From: Hydrogenophaga sp. NFH-34
GTDB lineage: Bacteria; Pseudomonadota; Gammaproteobacteria; Burkholderiales; Burkholderiaceae_C
Assembly (NCBI RefSeq): GCF_021401345.1
Contig: NZ_JACBGE010000019.1
Location: 1-64,000, forward strand
Length of the DNA stretch: 64,000 nucleotides
Direction: 5' to 3'
Part shown: piece by piece, positions 55,746-64,000 of the stretch
Layout of the letters: the number at the start of each line of letters is the position of its first letter
Numbering within the stretch: position 1 is the first letter of the stretch
The notes under the pieces: model-generated
The model's database searches: none
What the model saw: the letters and a program-made list of their open reading frames with translations, nothing else
Told to the model about the DNA's origin: nothing
Translations under genes and position numbers: made by a program

Positions 55746-57133
55746 GTCGGCGACCGCATCGGCGGCACGGTGGACAGGCGCAGCTCGGCTGCGCGGGCGT
55801 GGGCTTGCAGCCCCTCACCATAGGCCAGCTCTGCGGCCACGGCGCCCAGTCCCTGGGCGCCGACCTCACTGACCTCGATCAGGCTGGAGCGTTTCTGGAA
55901 GTCGTACACGCCCAGCGGCGACGAAAAACGCGCCGTGCCGCTGGTGGGCAACACGTGGTTGGGGCCAGCGCAGTAGTCGCCCAGGCTTTCGCTGGTGTAG
56001 GCGCCAAGGAAGATGGCCCCCGCATGCTTGAGCAGCGGCTCCCAGCGGTGCGGATCGCGGCTGGAGACCTCCAAGTGTTCGGGCGCGATGCGGTTGCTGA
56101 TGGCGCAGGCCTCTTCCATGTCGCGCGTGTGGATCAGCGCACCGCGGTCGTTCAGGCTCTTGGCGATGATGGCCGCGCGCGGCATGGTCGGCAGCAGGCG
56201 CTGAATCTCGGCCTGCACAGCGTCGATGTAGGCCGCATCGGGGCACAGCAGGATCGACTGCGCCAGTTCGTCGTGTTCGGCCTGGCTGAACAGGTCCATG
56301 GCGACCCATTCGGGCGGCGTGGTGCCGTCGGCCAGCACCAGGATCTCGCTCGGGCCCGCGATCATGTCGATGCCCACGGTCCCGAAGACGTGTTTCTTGG
56401 CGCTGGCGACGTAGGCGTTGCCGGGGCCGGTGATCTTGTCCACCTTGGGCACGGTGGCGGTGCCATACGCCAGTGCGGCCACGGCCTGGGCGCCGCCGAT
56501 GGTGAAGGCACGGGTGACGCCAGCCACGTGAGCAGCGGCCAGCACCAGTTCGTTGCGCTCGCCACGCGCGGCCGTCGCGGCGCCGCTGCCACCGGTGGCC
56601 ACGCTGCCACGCACCGGCGTCGGCACCACCATGATGATTTCGCTCACGCCTGCCACGTGCGCCGGCACGGCGTTCATGATCAGGCTTGACGGGTAGGCGG
56701 CCTTGCCGCCGGGCACGTAGATGCCGACGCGATCCAGCGGGGTGACCTTCTGGCCCAGCAGGGTGCCGTCTTCATCGCGGTAGGTCCAGCTCTCGCCGGA
56801 CGCCTTTTTCTGCGCCTCGTGGTAGCTGCGCACACGGCGTGCCGCGCTCTGCAGCGCTTCGCGCTGGGCGGCGGGCAAACCGTCAAAAGCCGCCTTGAAA
56901 TCAGCCTGCGTCAACTCCAGCGCCGCCATCGACGCCACCTGCAGGCCATCGAACCGCGCGGTGTATTCCAGCACGGCCGCATCACCCCGGGTCCGCACGT
57001 CCCGCAGGATGTCGGCCACGCGCTGCTCGATCGCGTGATCGGTATCGGAAGACCAATGCAGCCGCGCCGCAAACTGCGTCTCGAAGTCGGACGAAGCGGT
57101 ACTCAGGCGAAGCGGGGCTGCAGACAGGCTCAT
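55742..57133 (-). CDS. hisD: Histidinol dehydrogenase
   Basis: A 463-residue zinc enzyme for the last two steps of histidine synthesis. [20 protein letters not shown] and [16 protein letters not shown] are family signatures. The zinc/catalytic residues fall in [14 protein letters not shown] and IAPEHLEV. It is somewhat longer than E. coli HisD (434). Overlaps hisG by 4 bp. Confidence 0.97.
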   Translation of the reverse strand: MSLSAAPLRLSTASSDFETQFAARLHWSSDTDHAIEQRVADILRDVRTRGDAAVLEYTARFDGLQVASMAALELTQADFKAAFDGLPAAQREALQSAARRVRSYHEAQKKASGESWTYRDEDGTLLGQKVTPLDRVGIYVPGGKAAYPSSLIMNAVPAHVAGVSEIIMVVPTPVRGSVATGGSGAATAARGERNELVLAAAHVAGVTRAFTIGGAQAVAALAYGTATVPKVDKITGPGNAYVASAKKHVFGTVGIDMIAGPSEILVLADGTTPPEWVAMDLFSQAEHDELAQSILLCPDAAYIDAVQAEIQRLLPTMPRAAIIAKSLNDRGALIHTRDMEEACAISNRIAPEHLEVSSRDPHRWEPLLKHAGAIFLGAYTSESLGDYCAGPNHVLPTSGTARFSSPLGVYDFQKRSSLIEVSEVGAQGLGAVAAELAYGEGLQAHARAAELRLSTVPPMRSPT

Positions 57134-57777
57134 GATGCAACGGGTGTGATGGCGCCAGCGAAGGCGTCGATGATGGGGCGAAGGGCTTCGCGCTTGATCT
57201 TCAGCGCGGCCTGGTTGACCACCAGACGCGAGCTGATGTCCATGATGCGCTCGACCTCGACCAGGTTGTTGGCCTTGAGCGTCTTGCCGGTGGACACCAG
57301 GTCGACGATGGCATCGGCCATGCCGGTCAGCGGCGCCAGCTCCATGGAGCCGTAGAGCTTGATCAGGTCCACGTGCACACCCTTGCCAGCAAAGAACTCG
57401 CGCGCGATGGTGGTGTACTTGGTCGCCACCGTCAGGCGCGAGCCCTGGCGCACGGCCGAGGCGTAGTCGAAATCGGCCGGCACCGCCACGCTCATGCGGC
57501 ATTTGGCAATCTGCAGGTCCAGCGGCTGGTACAGGCCCTGGCCGCCGTGCTCGATCAGTGTGTCCTTGCCGGTCACGCCCAGGTCGGCGCCGCCGTGCTC
57601 CACATAGGTGGGGACGTCGGTGGCCCGCACCAGCACCACGCGCACGCCGGGTTGATTGGTCGGCAGGATGAGCTTGCGCGAGGTTTCGGGATCTTCCAGC
57701 ACCTCAATCCCTGCGGCCGCGAGCAGCGGCAGGGTTTCGTCGAAGATGCGGCCTTTGGACAGGGCTAAGGTAATCAA
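57130..57777 (-). CDS. hisG: ATP phosphoribosyltransferase, short form
   Basis: A 215-residue short-type HisG, the first enzyme of histidine synthesis. Short HisG needs the HisZ regulatory subunit, which is not in this window. Conserved: [31 protein letters not shown], and the phosphate loop [19 protein letters not shown]. It is the first his gene, 112 bp after murA. A repeat element sits in the gap. Confidence 0.96.
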   Translation of the reverse strand: MITLALSKGRIFDETLPLLAAAGIEVLEDPETSRKLILPTNQPGVRVVLVRATDVPTYVEHGGADLGVTGKDTLIEHGGQGLYQPLDLQIAKCRMSVAVPADFDYASAVRQGSRLTVATKYTTIAREFFAGKGVHVDLIKLYGSMELAPLTGMADAIVDLVSTGKTLKANNLVEVERIMDISSRLVVNQAALKIKREALRPIIDAFAGAITPVAS

Positions 57778-57810
57778 GACTTCACTCCAAAAGCGGTGTA
57801 CCCGCAGACC

Positions 57811-57893
57811 GGGAACACCGCGGGACTGGTTTTGCCAGACCGCAGGTGTTGCCCCCTTGAAGGGGTCGCGCGCAGAGCGGCGGGGGTGTTCAT
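57811..57893 (-). repeat. Covarying palindromic element (copy 2), after the murA stop codon
   Basis: The plus strand reads AACACC, GCGG, CTGG, TTTTG, CCAG, CCGC, GGTGTT as a nested hairpin (57814-57850). Next comes CCCCTTGAAGGGG, then a GCGCGCAGAGCGGCGGGGGTG tail running into the murA stop codon. It shares its plan with 16355-16440: the outer pair GACACC/GGTGTC has become AACACC/GGTGTT. Confidence 0.7.
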
Positions 57894-59158
57894 TTCACCC
57901 GCTCGATGTTCGCGCCGATCGTGCGCAGCTTGGCTTCCATCTGGTCGTAGCCACGGTCCAGGTGGTAGATACGGTCGACGATGGTCTCGCCGTCGGCCAC
58001 CAGCCCGGCGATCACCAGGCTGGCCGACGCCCGCAGATCGGTGGCCATGACGGTGGCGCCCGAGAGCTTCTCCACACCTTCGACCACGGCCACCTTGCCG
58101 TCGATCTGGATCTTGGCGCCCAGGCGCATGAGCTCGCTCACGTGCATGAAGCGGTTTTCGAAGATGGTCTCGGTGGCCGTGCTGTTGCCCTGCGCCACGC
58201 AGTTGAGGGCCATGAACTGGGCCTGCATGTCGGTCGGGAAGCCCGGGTATTCGGTGGTGCGAAAGCTCTGGGCCTTCAGACGCCCCTGGCTCTTGACGCG
58301 GATGAAGCCTTCACCGGCTTCGATGCTGGCGCCGGCTTCGCGCAGTTTGTCGATCACCGCGTCCAGATGGTCAGCGCGGGCGTGGTGCAGCACCACATCA
58401 CCGCTGGTGGCCGCCACCGCGCACAGGAAGGTGCCCGCCTCGATGCGGTCGGCCACCACCTGGTGGCTGCAACCGTGCAGCCGCTCGACCCCCTGGATGC
58501 GGATGCGGCTGGTGCCGTGACCTTCGATCTGTGCCCCCATCGCGATCAGCATCTCGGCCAGATCGGGAATCTCGGGCTCCTGGGCAGCGTTTTCCAGCAC
58601 CGTCTCGCCCTCGGCCAGTGCGGCAGCCATCAGAAAATTCTCGGTACCCGTCACCGTGACCATGTCGGTGGTGATGCGGGCGCCTTTCAGCCGCGTGCGG
58701 CCGGCAGGCAGGCGCGCTTCCATGTACCCGTGTTCGACACCGATCTCGGCCCCCATGGCCTGCAGCCCTTTGATGTGCTGATCCACCGGGCGGGCCCCGA
58801 TCGCACACCCGCCGGGCAAGGACACGCGGGCGCGCCCGAAACGGGCCAGCAGCGGGCCGAGCACCAGCACCGAAGCGCGCATGGTCTTGACCAGTTCGTA
58901 GGGTGCCTCGGGGTTGAGCGTATCGGGCGCCTGGAAACCCATGCCTCCGCGTTCGCCATGGGTTTGCGTCTGCACCCCCATGTGATCGAGCAGCGAACGC
59001 ATGGTCGCAATGTCGCGCAAGCGCGGCACATTGGTCAGCGTCACCGCATCCGCGGTGAGCAGCGTCGCGCAAAGCTCGGGCAGGGCCGCGTTCTTGGCGC
59101 CGGAAATGACCACTTCCCCGTGCAGGGGCTGGCCACCGATGATGCGAAGCTTGTCCAT
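57890..59158 (-). CDS. murA: UDP-N-acetylglucosamine 1-carboxyvinyltransferase
   Basis: A 422-residue MurA for the first committed step of peptidoglycan synthesis. [16 protein letters not shown] carries the UDP-GlcNAc-binding Lys-Asn pair. The fosfomycin-target Cys is in [28 protein letters not shown] is also conserved. It lies 11 bp from ibaG. Confidence 0.98.
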   Translation of the reverse strand: MDKLRIIGGQPLHGEVVISGAKNAALPELCATLLTADAVTLTNVPRLRDIATMRSLLDHMGVQTQTHGERGGMGFQAPDTLNPEAPYELVKTMRASVLVLGPLLARFGRARVSLPGGCAIGARPVDQHIKGLQAMGAEIGVEHGYMEARLPAGRTRLKGARITTDMVTVTGTENFLMAAALAEGETVLENAAQEPEIPDLAEMLIAMGAQIEGHGTSRIRIQGVERLHGCSHQVVADRIEAGTFLCAVAATSGDVVLHHARADHLDAVIDKLREAGASIEAGEGFIRVKSQGRLKAQSFRTTEYPGFPTDMQAQFMALNCVAQGNSTATETIFENRFMHVSELMRLGAKIQIDGKVAVVEGVEKLSGATVMATDLRASASLVIAGLVADGETIVDRIYHLDRGYDQMEAKLRTIGANIERVK

Positions 59159-59169
59159 GGGGCGGGTTC

Positions 59170-59418
59170 TCAGGCCTGGTTGGCCGCCCATTCGGCGGGG
59201 GTGTGGGTCTTCATCGACAAGGCATGCACCTCATCGGTCCGGATCTTCTCGCCCAGCGTGGCGTAGACGCGCTGGTGCCGGGCAATGGGGCGCAGGCCCT
59301 CGAACTCCGGCGAGACGATCACGGCTGCCCAGTGGCGGCCGTCACCGGTGACCTCGATGTGGTCGCAGCGCAGGCCGGCGCTGATGAGGGCCTGGAGTTG
59401 TTCGGCGGTCATGGACAT
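59170..59418 (-). CDS. ibaG: BolA-family protein, IbaG-like
   Basis: An 82-residue BolA-fold protein: [22 protein letters not shown], then [14 protein letters not shown] and [14 protein letters not shown]. Position next to murA and mla genes matches E. coli IbaG (YrbA), a partner of monothiol glutaredoxin in Fe-S trafficking. The start codon is immediately preceded on the coding strand by nine C residues (plus strand G run 59419-59427) and no ribosome-binding site is seen. Confidence 0.92.
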   Translation of the reverse strand: MSMTAEQLQALISAGLRCDHIEVTGDGRHWAAVIVSPEFEGLRPIARHQRVYATLGEKIRTDEVHALSMKTHTPAEWAANQA

Positions 59419-59432
59419 GGGGGGGGGAGAAG

Positions 59433-60188
59433 TCAGTGGCGGATCTTGTAGCCGGTCTTGAGCAGGTGCAGCGCCAGGGCGCTCACCCCAGCGAACGCCC
59501 CCCCCACGATCGTCAGGCTCAACCACGGCGAGACGTCGCTGACGCCGAAGAAGCCGTAGCGGAACCCATCGATCATGTAGAAGAACGGGTTGAGGTGGCT
59601 CACCTGCTGCCAGAAGGCCGGCAGCGAATGGATCGAGTAGAACACGCCCGAGAGGAAGGTCATGGGCATGATGATGAAGTTCTGGAAAGCGGCCATCTGG
59701 TCGAACTTCTCGGCCCAGAGCCCGGCGATCAGGCCCAGCGACCCCAGCAGACCGGCGCCGAGCAGCGCAAACAGCACGATCCACTGCGGCGCCACCATGG
59801 CCGGACGGGCGTACCACCAGGTCACCGCCATGACCCCGGCACCGACCGCCAGCCCGCGCACGATGGACGAGCCCACATAGGCCACGAACCAGGCGCGGTG
59901 CGACAGCGGCGTCAGCAGCAGAAACACCAGATTGCCCATGATCTTGCTCTGGATGAGCGATGAACTGCTGTTCGCAAAAGCGTTCTGCAGCACGCTCATC
60001 ATCACCAGGCCCGGCAGCAGGAAGGCGGTGTAGTTCACCTGGCCATACACCTTCTGGCTGCCGTCCAGCACATGGCCGAAGATCATCATGTAGAGGATGG
60101 CCGTGATCACCGGCGCCGCCACGGTCTGGAAGCCAACCTTCCAGAAGCGCAGCACCTCTTTGTAGAACAGGGTCTGCCAGCCGGTCAT
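59433..60188 (-). CDS. ABC-2-type exporter permease (YadH-like)
   Basis: A 251-residue permease with six membrane helices. It begins MTGWQTLFYKEVLRFWKVGFQ, then TVAAPVITAILYMMIFG. The ABC-2 signature FQNFIIMPMTFLSGVFYSI lies near residue 175. The partner ATPase overlaps by 4 bp. The cargo is unknown; similar pairs sit between mla and murA in many betaproteobacteria. Confidence 0.92.
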   Translation of the reverse strand: MTGWQTLFYKEVLRFWKVGFQTVAAPVITAILYMMIFGHVLDGSQKVYGQVNYTAFLLPGLVMMSVLQNAFANSSSSLIQSKIMGNLVFLLLTPLSHRAWFVAYVGSSIVRGLAVGAGVMAVTWWYARPAMVAPQWIVLFALLGAGLLGSLGLIAGLWAEKFDQMAAFQNFIIMPMTFLSGVFYSIHSLPAFWQQVSHLNPFFYMIDGFRYGFFGVSDVSPWLSLTIVGGAFAGVSALALHLLKTGYKIRH

Positions 60189-61141
60189 GCCTTCAGCTCC
60201 TCGGTGGGCAGAGGGGAAGCCACGGCGGCCGTCGATGCGGCCGCACCCGTCATAACCTCCAGAAACACGTCTTCCAGGTCGGCCTTGCGGATCTCGATGT
60301 CCTCCGCCGTCGCACCGGCTTCGCGCACCCGCGCCAGAATGCGCTCGACGTCCAGCGCGTTCTGCGCCGGCAGTTGCACCACGCGGCCGGTCACGCGCGC
60401 CTGGGCGGCCAGGTCGGGTGGCAGTGCGTCGTCGGTCTTGAAACGCAGCACATTGGACGAAGCACCACGCAGCAGATCGGACGTGGTAGCCAGCGCCACC
60501 ACCTGCCCTTGCTTGAGCATCGCGATGCGGCCGCACAGAGCCTCGGCCTCTTCCAGGTAATGCGTCGTCAGCAGCACCGTGCTCCCCTGGCGGTTGAGCT
60601 GGGACACAAACTGCCAGAGGGTCTGGCGCAGCTCCACGTCGACCCCGGCCGTCGGTTCGTCCAGCACGATCACCGGCGGCTTGTGCACCAGTGCCTGCGC
60701 CACCAGCACCCGGCGCTTCATGCCGCCCGAAAGCTGGCGCATGTTCGCCCCGGCCTTGTCGGCCAGCCCCAGACCGTCGAGCAACTCGTCGATCCATGCG
60801 TCGTTGTGACGGATCCCGAAATAGCCCGACTGGATGCGCAAGGTTTCGCGCACGCTGAAAAACGGATCGAACACCAGTTCCTGGGGCACCACCCCCAGGT
60901 GGCGGCGCGCCGCCGCGTAGTCCTGGCGCACATCGTGCCCATGCACACGGACAGCGCCCGAAGAGGCTCTTGCCAAGCCGGCCAGGATGCTGATGAGGGT
61001 GGTCTTGCCAGCACCGTTCGGCCCCAGCAGACCGAAAAACTCACCGGGCTCGATGTCGAAGCTGACACCCTTGAGCGCCTGCAGCTCGCCACGCGCGGTG
61101 CGGTAGCTCTTGGAGACGTTCTGAAAGGAAACTGCGGGCAT
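60185..61141 (-). CDS. ABC exporter ATP-binding protein (YadG-like)
   Basis: A 318-residue ATPase. Walker A is LLGPNGAGKTTLIS (about 38-51), the signature is LSGGMKRRVLVAQAL, Walker B is PPVIVLDEPTAGVD, and the switch His is in LLTTHYLEEAEALC. The last 90 residues form an extra domain. It overlaps the permease by 4 bp. A perfect hairpin lies in its upstream gap. Confidence 0.93.
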   Translation of the reverse strand: MPAVSFQNVSKSYRTARGELQALKGVSFDIEPGEFFGLLGPNGAGKTTLISILAGLARASSGAVRVHGHDVRQDYAAARRHLGVVPQELVFDPFFSVRETLRIQSGYFGIRHNDAWIDELLDGLGLADKAGANMRQLSGGMKRRVLVAQALVHKPPVIVLDEPTAGVDVELRQTLWQFVSQLNRQGSTVLLTTHYLEEAEALCGRIAMLKQGQVVALATTSDLLRGASSNVLRFKTDDALPPDLAAQARVTGRVVQLPAQNALDVERILARVREAGATAEDIEIRKADLEDVFLEVMTGAAASTAAVASPLPTEELKA

Positions 61142-61165
61142 GAAAAGGGCAACCCAGAAAGACAG

Positions 61166-61196
61166 CCGCCGGCCGCAGCACGGCTGCGGCCGGCGG
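61166..61196 (-). promoter_or_regulatory. Perfect 13-bp hairpin between mlaB and the ABC exporter
   Basis: Arms 61166-61178 (CCGCCGGCCGCAG) and 61184-61196 pair without mismatch around a 5-nt loop. On the minus strand it is followed by CTGTCTTTCTGG, a poor T tract. It could partly terminate the mla transcript or limit exporter expression. TTAAAATA (61214-61207, minus) just upstream could be a -10 element. Confidence 0.5.
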
Positions 61197-61264
61197 GAGA
61201 ACCGGGTATTTTAAGGGGAAGCCCATGGGCCTGCTGCCCGGTGGGCTACAGGCGGCCAGCCCGC

Positions 61265-61549
61265 TCAGGCGGGCAGCAACTCGGCCACGCCGTACAGCGC
61301 AATCAGCTCCCGCAAACGGGACGGCCAATTGAGCACCTTGAGCCGGCGCCCCTGACGCAACAGCTCGCGACGCAACTCCAGCAGCACCGCCACCGCCGAC
61401 GAATCGAACTCCTTGAGCCCTCCCGCATCCAGGGTGACTTCTTCCCCAGAACGGCTGGACAGGACCGGCTGCAACTGGGTGAGCGTGGCAGCCGCCACCT
61501 CCAGCGTCAGCTTTTCCGGCAACTGGGCATCGGCAACGGATTCGCCCAT
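61265..61549 (-). CDS. mlaB: MlaB-like STAS-domain protein
   Basis: A 94-residue STAS protein, the cytoplasmic partner that stabilises the MlaFE transporter. ADAQLPEKLTLEVAAATLTQL opens the domain; the STAS loop DAGGLKEFDSSAVAVLLEL contains the phosphorylatable-type Ser pair. It follows mlaC after 2 bp. Confidence 0.88.
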   Translation of the reverse strand: MGESVADAQLPEKLTLEVAAATLTQLQPVLSSRSGEEVTLDAGGLKEFDSSAVAVLLELRRELLRQGRRLKVLNWPSRLRELIALYGVAELLPA

Positions 61550-61551
61550 GC

Positions 61552-62175
61552 TCAGCCCTTGCCCGCCGACTTGTTGCGCTGCGCCAGCGTGGCGATCAGT
61601 CCGTCAATGCCTTTGGCATTGATTTCCTGCGCAAACTGCGCGCGGTAGGTTTCCACCAGCCAGACACCCAGCACGTTCAAGTCGTAGATCTTCCAGCCGT
61701 CAGCCGTCTTTTCGAGGCGGTAATCCAACTGGATGGGATCGCCCTTGCCCCGGACTTCGGAGCGCACCACCACCTCGGTGTCGTTGGGTGCCGCCCGGAA
61801 CGGCTTGAAACTGAGCGACTGGTCCTTCACTTCGGCCAGCGCACCGGAATAGGTGCGCAGCAGCAGAGTCTTGAACTCGTCCTGCAGCTGCTTTTGCTGC
61901 TCGGGCGTGGCCTGGCGCCAGAAGCGCCCGACAGCCGACGAGGTCATGCGCGTGAAGTTCACGTTCGGCATGATTTTGGTATCCACCAGCGAGGAAATCC
62001 GGCTGACGTCGCCCTTCTGGATGGCGGCGTCGGCCTTGACCGCTTCGAGCACTTCGGTAGAAACCCGCTTGATCAGGGCATCCGGCGCCTCGTCCGCAGC
62101 GACGGCGTACCCCAGAGGGGCCACGGCCAGCACCACCGTGGCCATTGCCTGGGAGAGCCATTGACGTCGTTTCAT
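61552..62175 (-). CDS. mlaC: Phospholipid-binding periplasmic protein MlaC
   Basis: A 207-residue Ttg2/MlaC protein. The signal MKRRQWLSQAMATVVLAVAP ends at about residue 27 (AVAADEAP). VDTKIMPNVNFTRMTSSAVGRFWRQA and FKTLLLRTYSGALAE are family hallmarks. It shuttles phospholipid between MlaA in the outer membrane and MlaFEDB in the inner membrane. Confidence 0.95.
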   Translation of the reverse strand: MKRRQWLSQAMATVVLAVAPLGYAVAADEAPDALIKRVSTEVLEAVKADAAIQKGDVSRISSLVDTKIMPNVNFTRMTSSAVGRFWRQATPEQQKQLQDEFKTLLLRTYSGALAEVKDQSLSFKPFRAAPNDTEVVVRSEVRGKGDPIQLDYRLEKTADGWKIYDLNVLGVWLVETYRAQFAQEINAKGIDGLIATLAQRNKSAGKG

Positions 62176-62284
62176 GTTGCAGTTCCTTTCTGAGCTTGGT
62201 CAGCGCCCGCCCGGTTGGCGCGCCTGACACGGTGTCACTGTAAGACCCTCAACCGCCGGTTTTGTTTCGGGACGGTAAGGGCTT

Positions 62285-62314
62285 GCCGTCAAAATGTGAC
62301 GGCCTGTAGCCGTC
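62285..62314 (-). promoter_or_regulatory. Mutually exclusive hairpins in the mlaA-mlaC gap
   Basis: Three 6-mers lie in a row: GCCGTC (62285-62290), GACGGC (62298-62303), GCCGTC (62309-62314). The middle one can pair with either neighbour (loops of 7 or 5 nt), so two alternative stems exist in the minus-strand transcript right after the mlaA stop codon. Confidence 0.5.
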
Positions 62315-62321
62315 AACGGGA

Positions 62322-63047
62322 TCACTCCCGGTCGATGGGGGGCACGCCAATGCCCTGGTCGACGATGTCTTCGATCAGCGTCTGCCGGCGCTGGAGATAC
62401 ACATCACGCGTAAAGCTGTACGGATCCAGCGCCACGTCACCCAGCATGGAGGTGGCCCGCAACAGCCCCGCACGGGTATCGACCACGCGCAGCACTGTCA
62501 GCGAGTTGCGCACGGGCACGTCGGACACCTGCGACAGCGGGTCTGCCGTCAGGTCGACCACGAACCCACCCGCATCCCGCACCGACGAGGGACCAAAAAT
62601 CGGCAACACCAGATAGGGCCCGGAAGGCACACCCCAGCGTCCCAGCGTCAGCCCCAGATCCAGCTTGGTGCGGGGAATGCCCATTTCGCTGGCGATGTCC
62701 AGCAAACCGCCCAGGCCCAGAATGGTGTTGACATTGAAGCGCAGGAGGTTCTCCGTCGCTTCACGCGGCCGCAACTGCAGCATGGCATTGACGGCCGACC
62801 AGACGTCCCCCAGGTTGCCAAAAAAATTGTTCACCCCCGTGCGAACCGAACTCGGCACCACATCGCGGTAGGTGGTGGCCACCGGCTTGAGCACCGCGGT
62901 GTCGACCGCATCATTGAACCCGGAAACCTGGCGGTTGAAGCCCTCCCAGGGGTCGGCCGGGTGCGCATCCGGCGCGCTCGCACACCCTGCCAGCAAAACC
63001 ACGCCCAGCCCCACGGCCAGCGCTTTGCGAATCCACCCTGCCATCAT
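62322..63047 (-). CDS. mlaA: Outer-membrane lipoprotein MlaA (VacJ)
   Basis: A 241-residue lipoprotein. The lipobox is LLAGC (Cys about 22). Conserved: DPWEGFNRQVSGFNDAVD, then SVRTGVNNFFGNLGDVWSAVN and GLTLGRWGVPSGPYLVLPIFGPSS. MlaA removes mislocalised phospholipid from the outer leaflet. ATG 63047 has GGAG 9 nt upstream; ATG 63071 is another option. Encoded within the mla operon, as in other betaproteobacteria. Confidence 0.95.
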   Translation of the reverse strand: MMAGWIRKALAVGLGVVLLAGCASAPDAHPADPWEGFNRQVSGFNDAVDTAVLKPVATTYRDVVPSSVRTGVNNFFGNLGDVWSAVNAMLQLRPREATENLLRFNVNTILGLGGLLDIASEMGIPRTKLDLGLTLGRWGVPSGPYLVLPIFGPSSVRDAGGFVVDLTADPLSQVSDVPVRNSLTVLRVVDTRAGLLRATSMLGDVALDPYSFTRDVYLQRRQTLIEDIVDQGIGVPPIDRE

Positions 63048-63108
63048 GCGTGTAACTCCGTCGTGGGTCATGGATTTGGTATGAGATGGTTTTCGGCCGC
63101 GCCCGCAC

Positions 63109-63588
63109 TCAGGGCGCAGGCTTCTCGCCGCCTTCAGCCGCCTTGCTGAAGAGGAACTGACCAATGAGGTTTTCCAGCACCACCGCCGACTGCGTCTGGT
63201 TGATCATGTCGCCGGCGGCCAGATTCTTTTCATCGGCGCCGGGCTCGATGCCGATGTACTGCTCGCCCAGCAGGCCCGCCGTCAGGATCTTCGCGGAAGA
63301 GTCCTTGGGAAAGACCACCCCTTTGTTGAGTTCCAGCGTCACCAGGCCCTGGTAGGTGTGCGGGTCCAGCGTGATCGACGACACGCGCCCCACGGTCACC
63401 CCGGCCGAACGCACCGGCGAGCGGTTCTTGAGGCCGCCGATGTTGTCAAACCGCGCCTGCACGGTGTAGGTGTCGCCACCCCGGCTGAAGCTGCCCAGGT
63501 TGGCGGCCTTCAAGGCCAGGAATACCAGCGCCAGTGCGCCCAGCAGGACAAACAGGCCGACCAGGATTTCAGTGCTTTTTTTGGTCAT
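63109..63588 (-). CDS. mlaD: MCE-domain lipid transporter subunit MlaD
   Basis: A 159-residue protein. A single membrane helix (ILVGLFVLLGALALVFLALKAA) precedes the MCE domain (VQARFDNIGGLKNRSPVRSAGV, VGRVSSITLD, SAKILTAGLLGEQYIGIEPG). MlaD forms the hexameric ring above MlaFE in the periplasm. It is 16 bp downstream of mlaE. Confidence 0.96.
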   Translation of the reverse strand: MTKKSTEILVGLFVLLGALALVFLALKAANLGSFSRGGDTYTVQARFDNIGGLKNRSPVRSAGVTVGRVSSITLDPHTYQGLVTLELNKGVVFPKDSSAKILTAGLLGEQYIGIEPGADEKNLAAGDMINQTQSAVVLENLIGQFLFSKAAEGGEKPAP

Positions 63589-63604
63589 GGATGGATACCG
63601 GAAA

Positions 63605-64000
63605 TCAGGGGGTGGAGAACATCAGGGCGGTCAGCAGGAAATCCATGGCCAGGGTGCCCAGCGAAGCGATGACCACCGTCCGGGTCGTCGCATAGGCCAC
63701 CCCTTCGGGCGTGGCTTCGGTTTCATAGCCTTGGTAGAGCGCGACTGCGGTACAGATCACGCCGAACACGGCGCTCTTGACCACGCCATTGCCCACGTCG
63801 CGCCAGACGTCGACACTGCTTTGCTGGATTGCCCAGAAATTGCCGGCATCGATGCCGATGAGGCCGACCGCGACCACCCAGGCACCCAGAATACCCACCG
63901 CGGAGAAAAGCGCGGCCAGCAGGGGCATGGCGATGATGCCGGCCAGGAAGCGCGGCGCCAGCACCCGGCGACGCGGGTCGATGGCCATCAGCTCCATCGC
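63605..64000 (-). CDS. mlaE: Lipid transporter permease MlaE (partial, cut by window edge)
   Basis: The last 131 residues of the permease. AMELMAIDPRRRVLAPRFLAG is the conserved MlaE motif following the E-helix. Later helices (PLLAALFSAVGILGAWVVAVG, VKSAVFGVICTAVALYQGY) and the end ATTRTVVIASLGTLAMDFLLTALMF are typical. The N-terminus and probably mlaF lie beyond the right edge. Confidence 0.96.
   Translation of the reverse strand, partial: AMELMAIDPRRRVLAPRFLAGIIAMPLLAALFSAVGILGAWVVAVGLIGIDAGNFWAIQQSSVDVWRDVGNGVVKSAVFGVICTAVALYQGYETEATPEGVAYATTRTVVIASLGTLAMDFLLTALMFSTP

Overview
The window is about 64 kb of GC-rich chromosome (high GC in third codon positions) from a betaproteobacterium. 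Gene order and protein character point to Burkholderiales, family Comamonadaceae (Hydrogenophaga/Acidovorax/Polaromonas-like). Evidence: the betaproteobacterial blocks pilB-pilC-pilD-coaE-zapD-yacG, mutT-DUF815-argJ-secA-M23-DUF721, petABC-sspA-sspB, and mla-ibaG-murA-hisGDCBHAFIE-tatABC-degS. Genus is not assigned. No prophage, insertion sequence, rRNA operon, CRISPR array or origin was seen.

Layout. (1) 1-14.2 kb is a mosaic of mostly single genes: the end of an alpha-hydroxy-acid dehydrogenase, a BLUF-type photoreceptor candidate facing an orphan anti-sigma-like protein, a Y-family polymerase, a dienoyl-CoA isomerase-like crotonase, a deacetylase-family enzyme, an ECF sigma/anti-sigma pair divergent from a Tat-exported ferritin-like protein and a DUF3455 lipoprotein, queF, a prolyl 4-hydroxylase, yaaA, a CsgG-like lipoprotein and a pseudouridine synthase. 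(2) 14.2-16.9 kb is a three-gene redox module: rubrerythrin, Fe-S/CCG protein, DUF3501. (3) 17.1-20.0 kb is a small aromatic-oxidation-like cluster: VOC protein, FAD monooxygenase, DUF2783. (4) 20-26 kb carries valS, a degenerate 2-hydroxyacid dehydrogenase, tusA, a Nudix hydrolase, cysM and tRNA-Leu(CAA). (5) 26-39.4 kb holds type IV pilus assembly, cell division, secA, argJ, tRNA-Thr(UGU) and sspB. (6) 39.4-49.5 kb holds the cytochrome bc1 operon, mscL, pdxA, a Nif3-like protein, a DegS-like protease, tatABC and a HIT protein. (7) 49.5-64 kb is one long minus-strand block of histidine biosynthesis, murA, ibaG, an ABC exporter and the mla lipid-transport operon, which runs off the right edge at mlaE.

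The genes are mainly housekeeping: envelope (mla, murA, tat, sec), respiration (pet), histidine synthesis, sulfur metabolism (tusA, cysM) and translation (valS, two tRNAs). The accessory interest lies in the first 20 kb. The strongest unexplained signal is non-coding. Between 17.74 and 18.08 kb two copies of a structured palindromic element lie in opposite orientation. Both stems have changed in base composition while keeping pairing (mostly compensatory or G-U), and the unpaired core is nearly identical. A second covarying hairpin family occurs directly after stop codons at 16.36-16.44 kb and 57.81-57.89 kb, with a related element at 14.84-14.91 kb.
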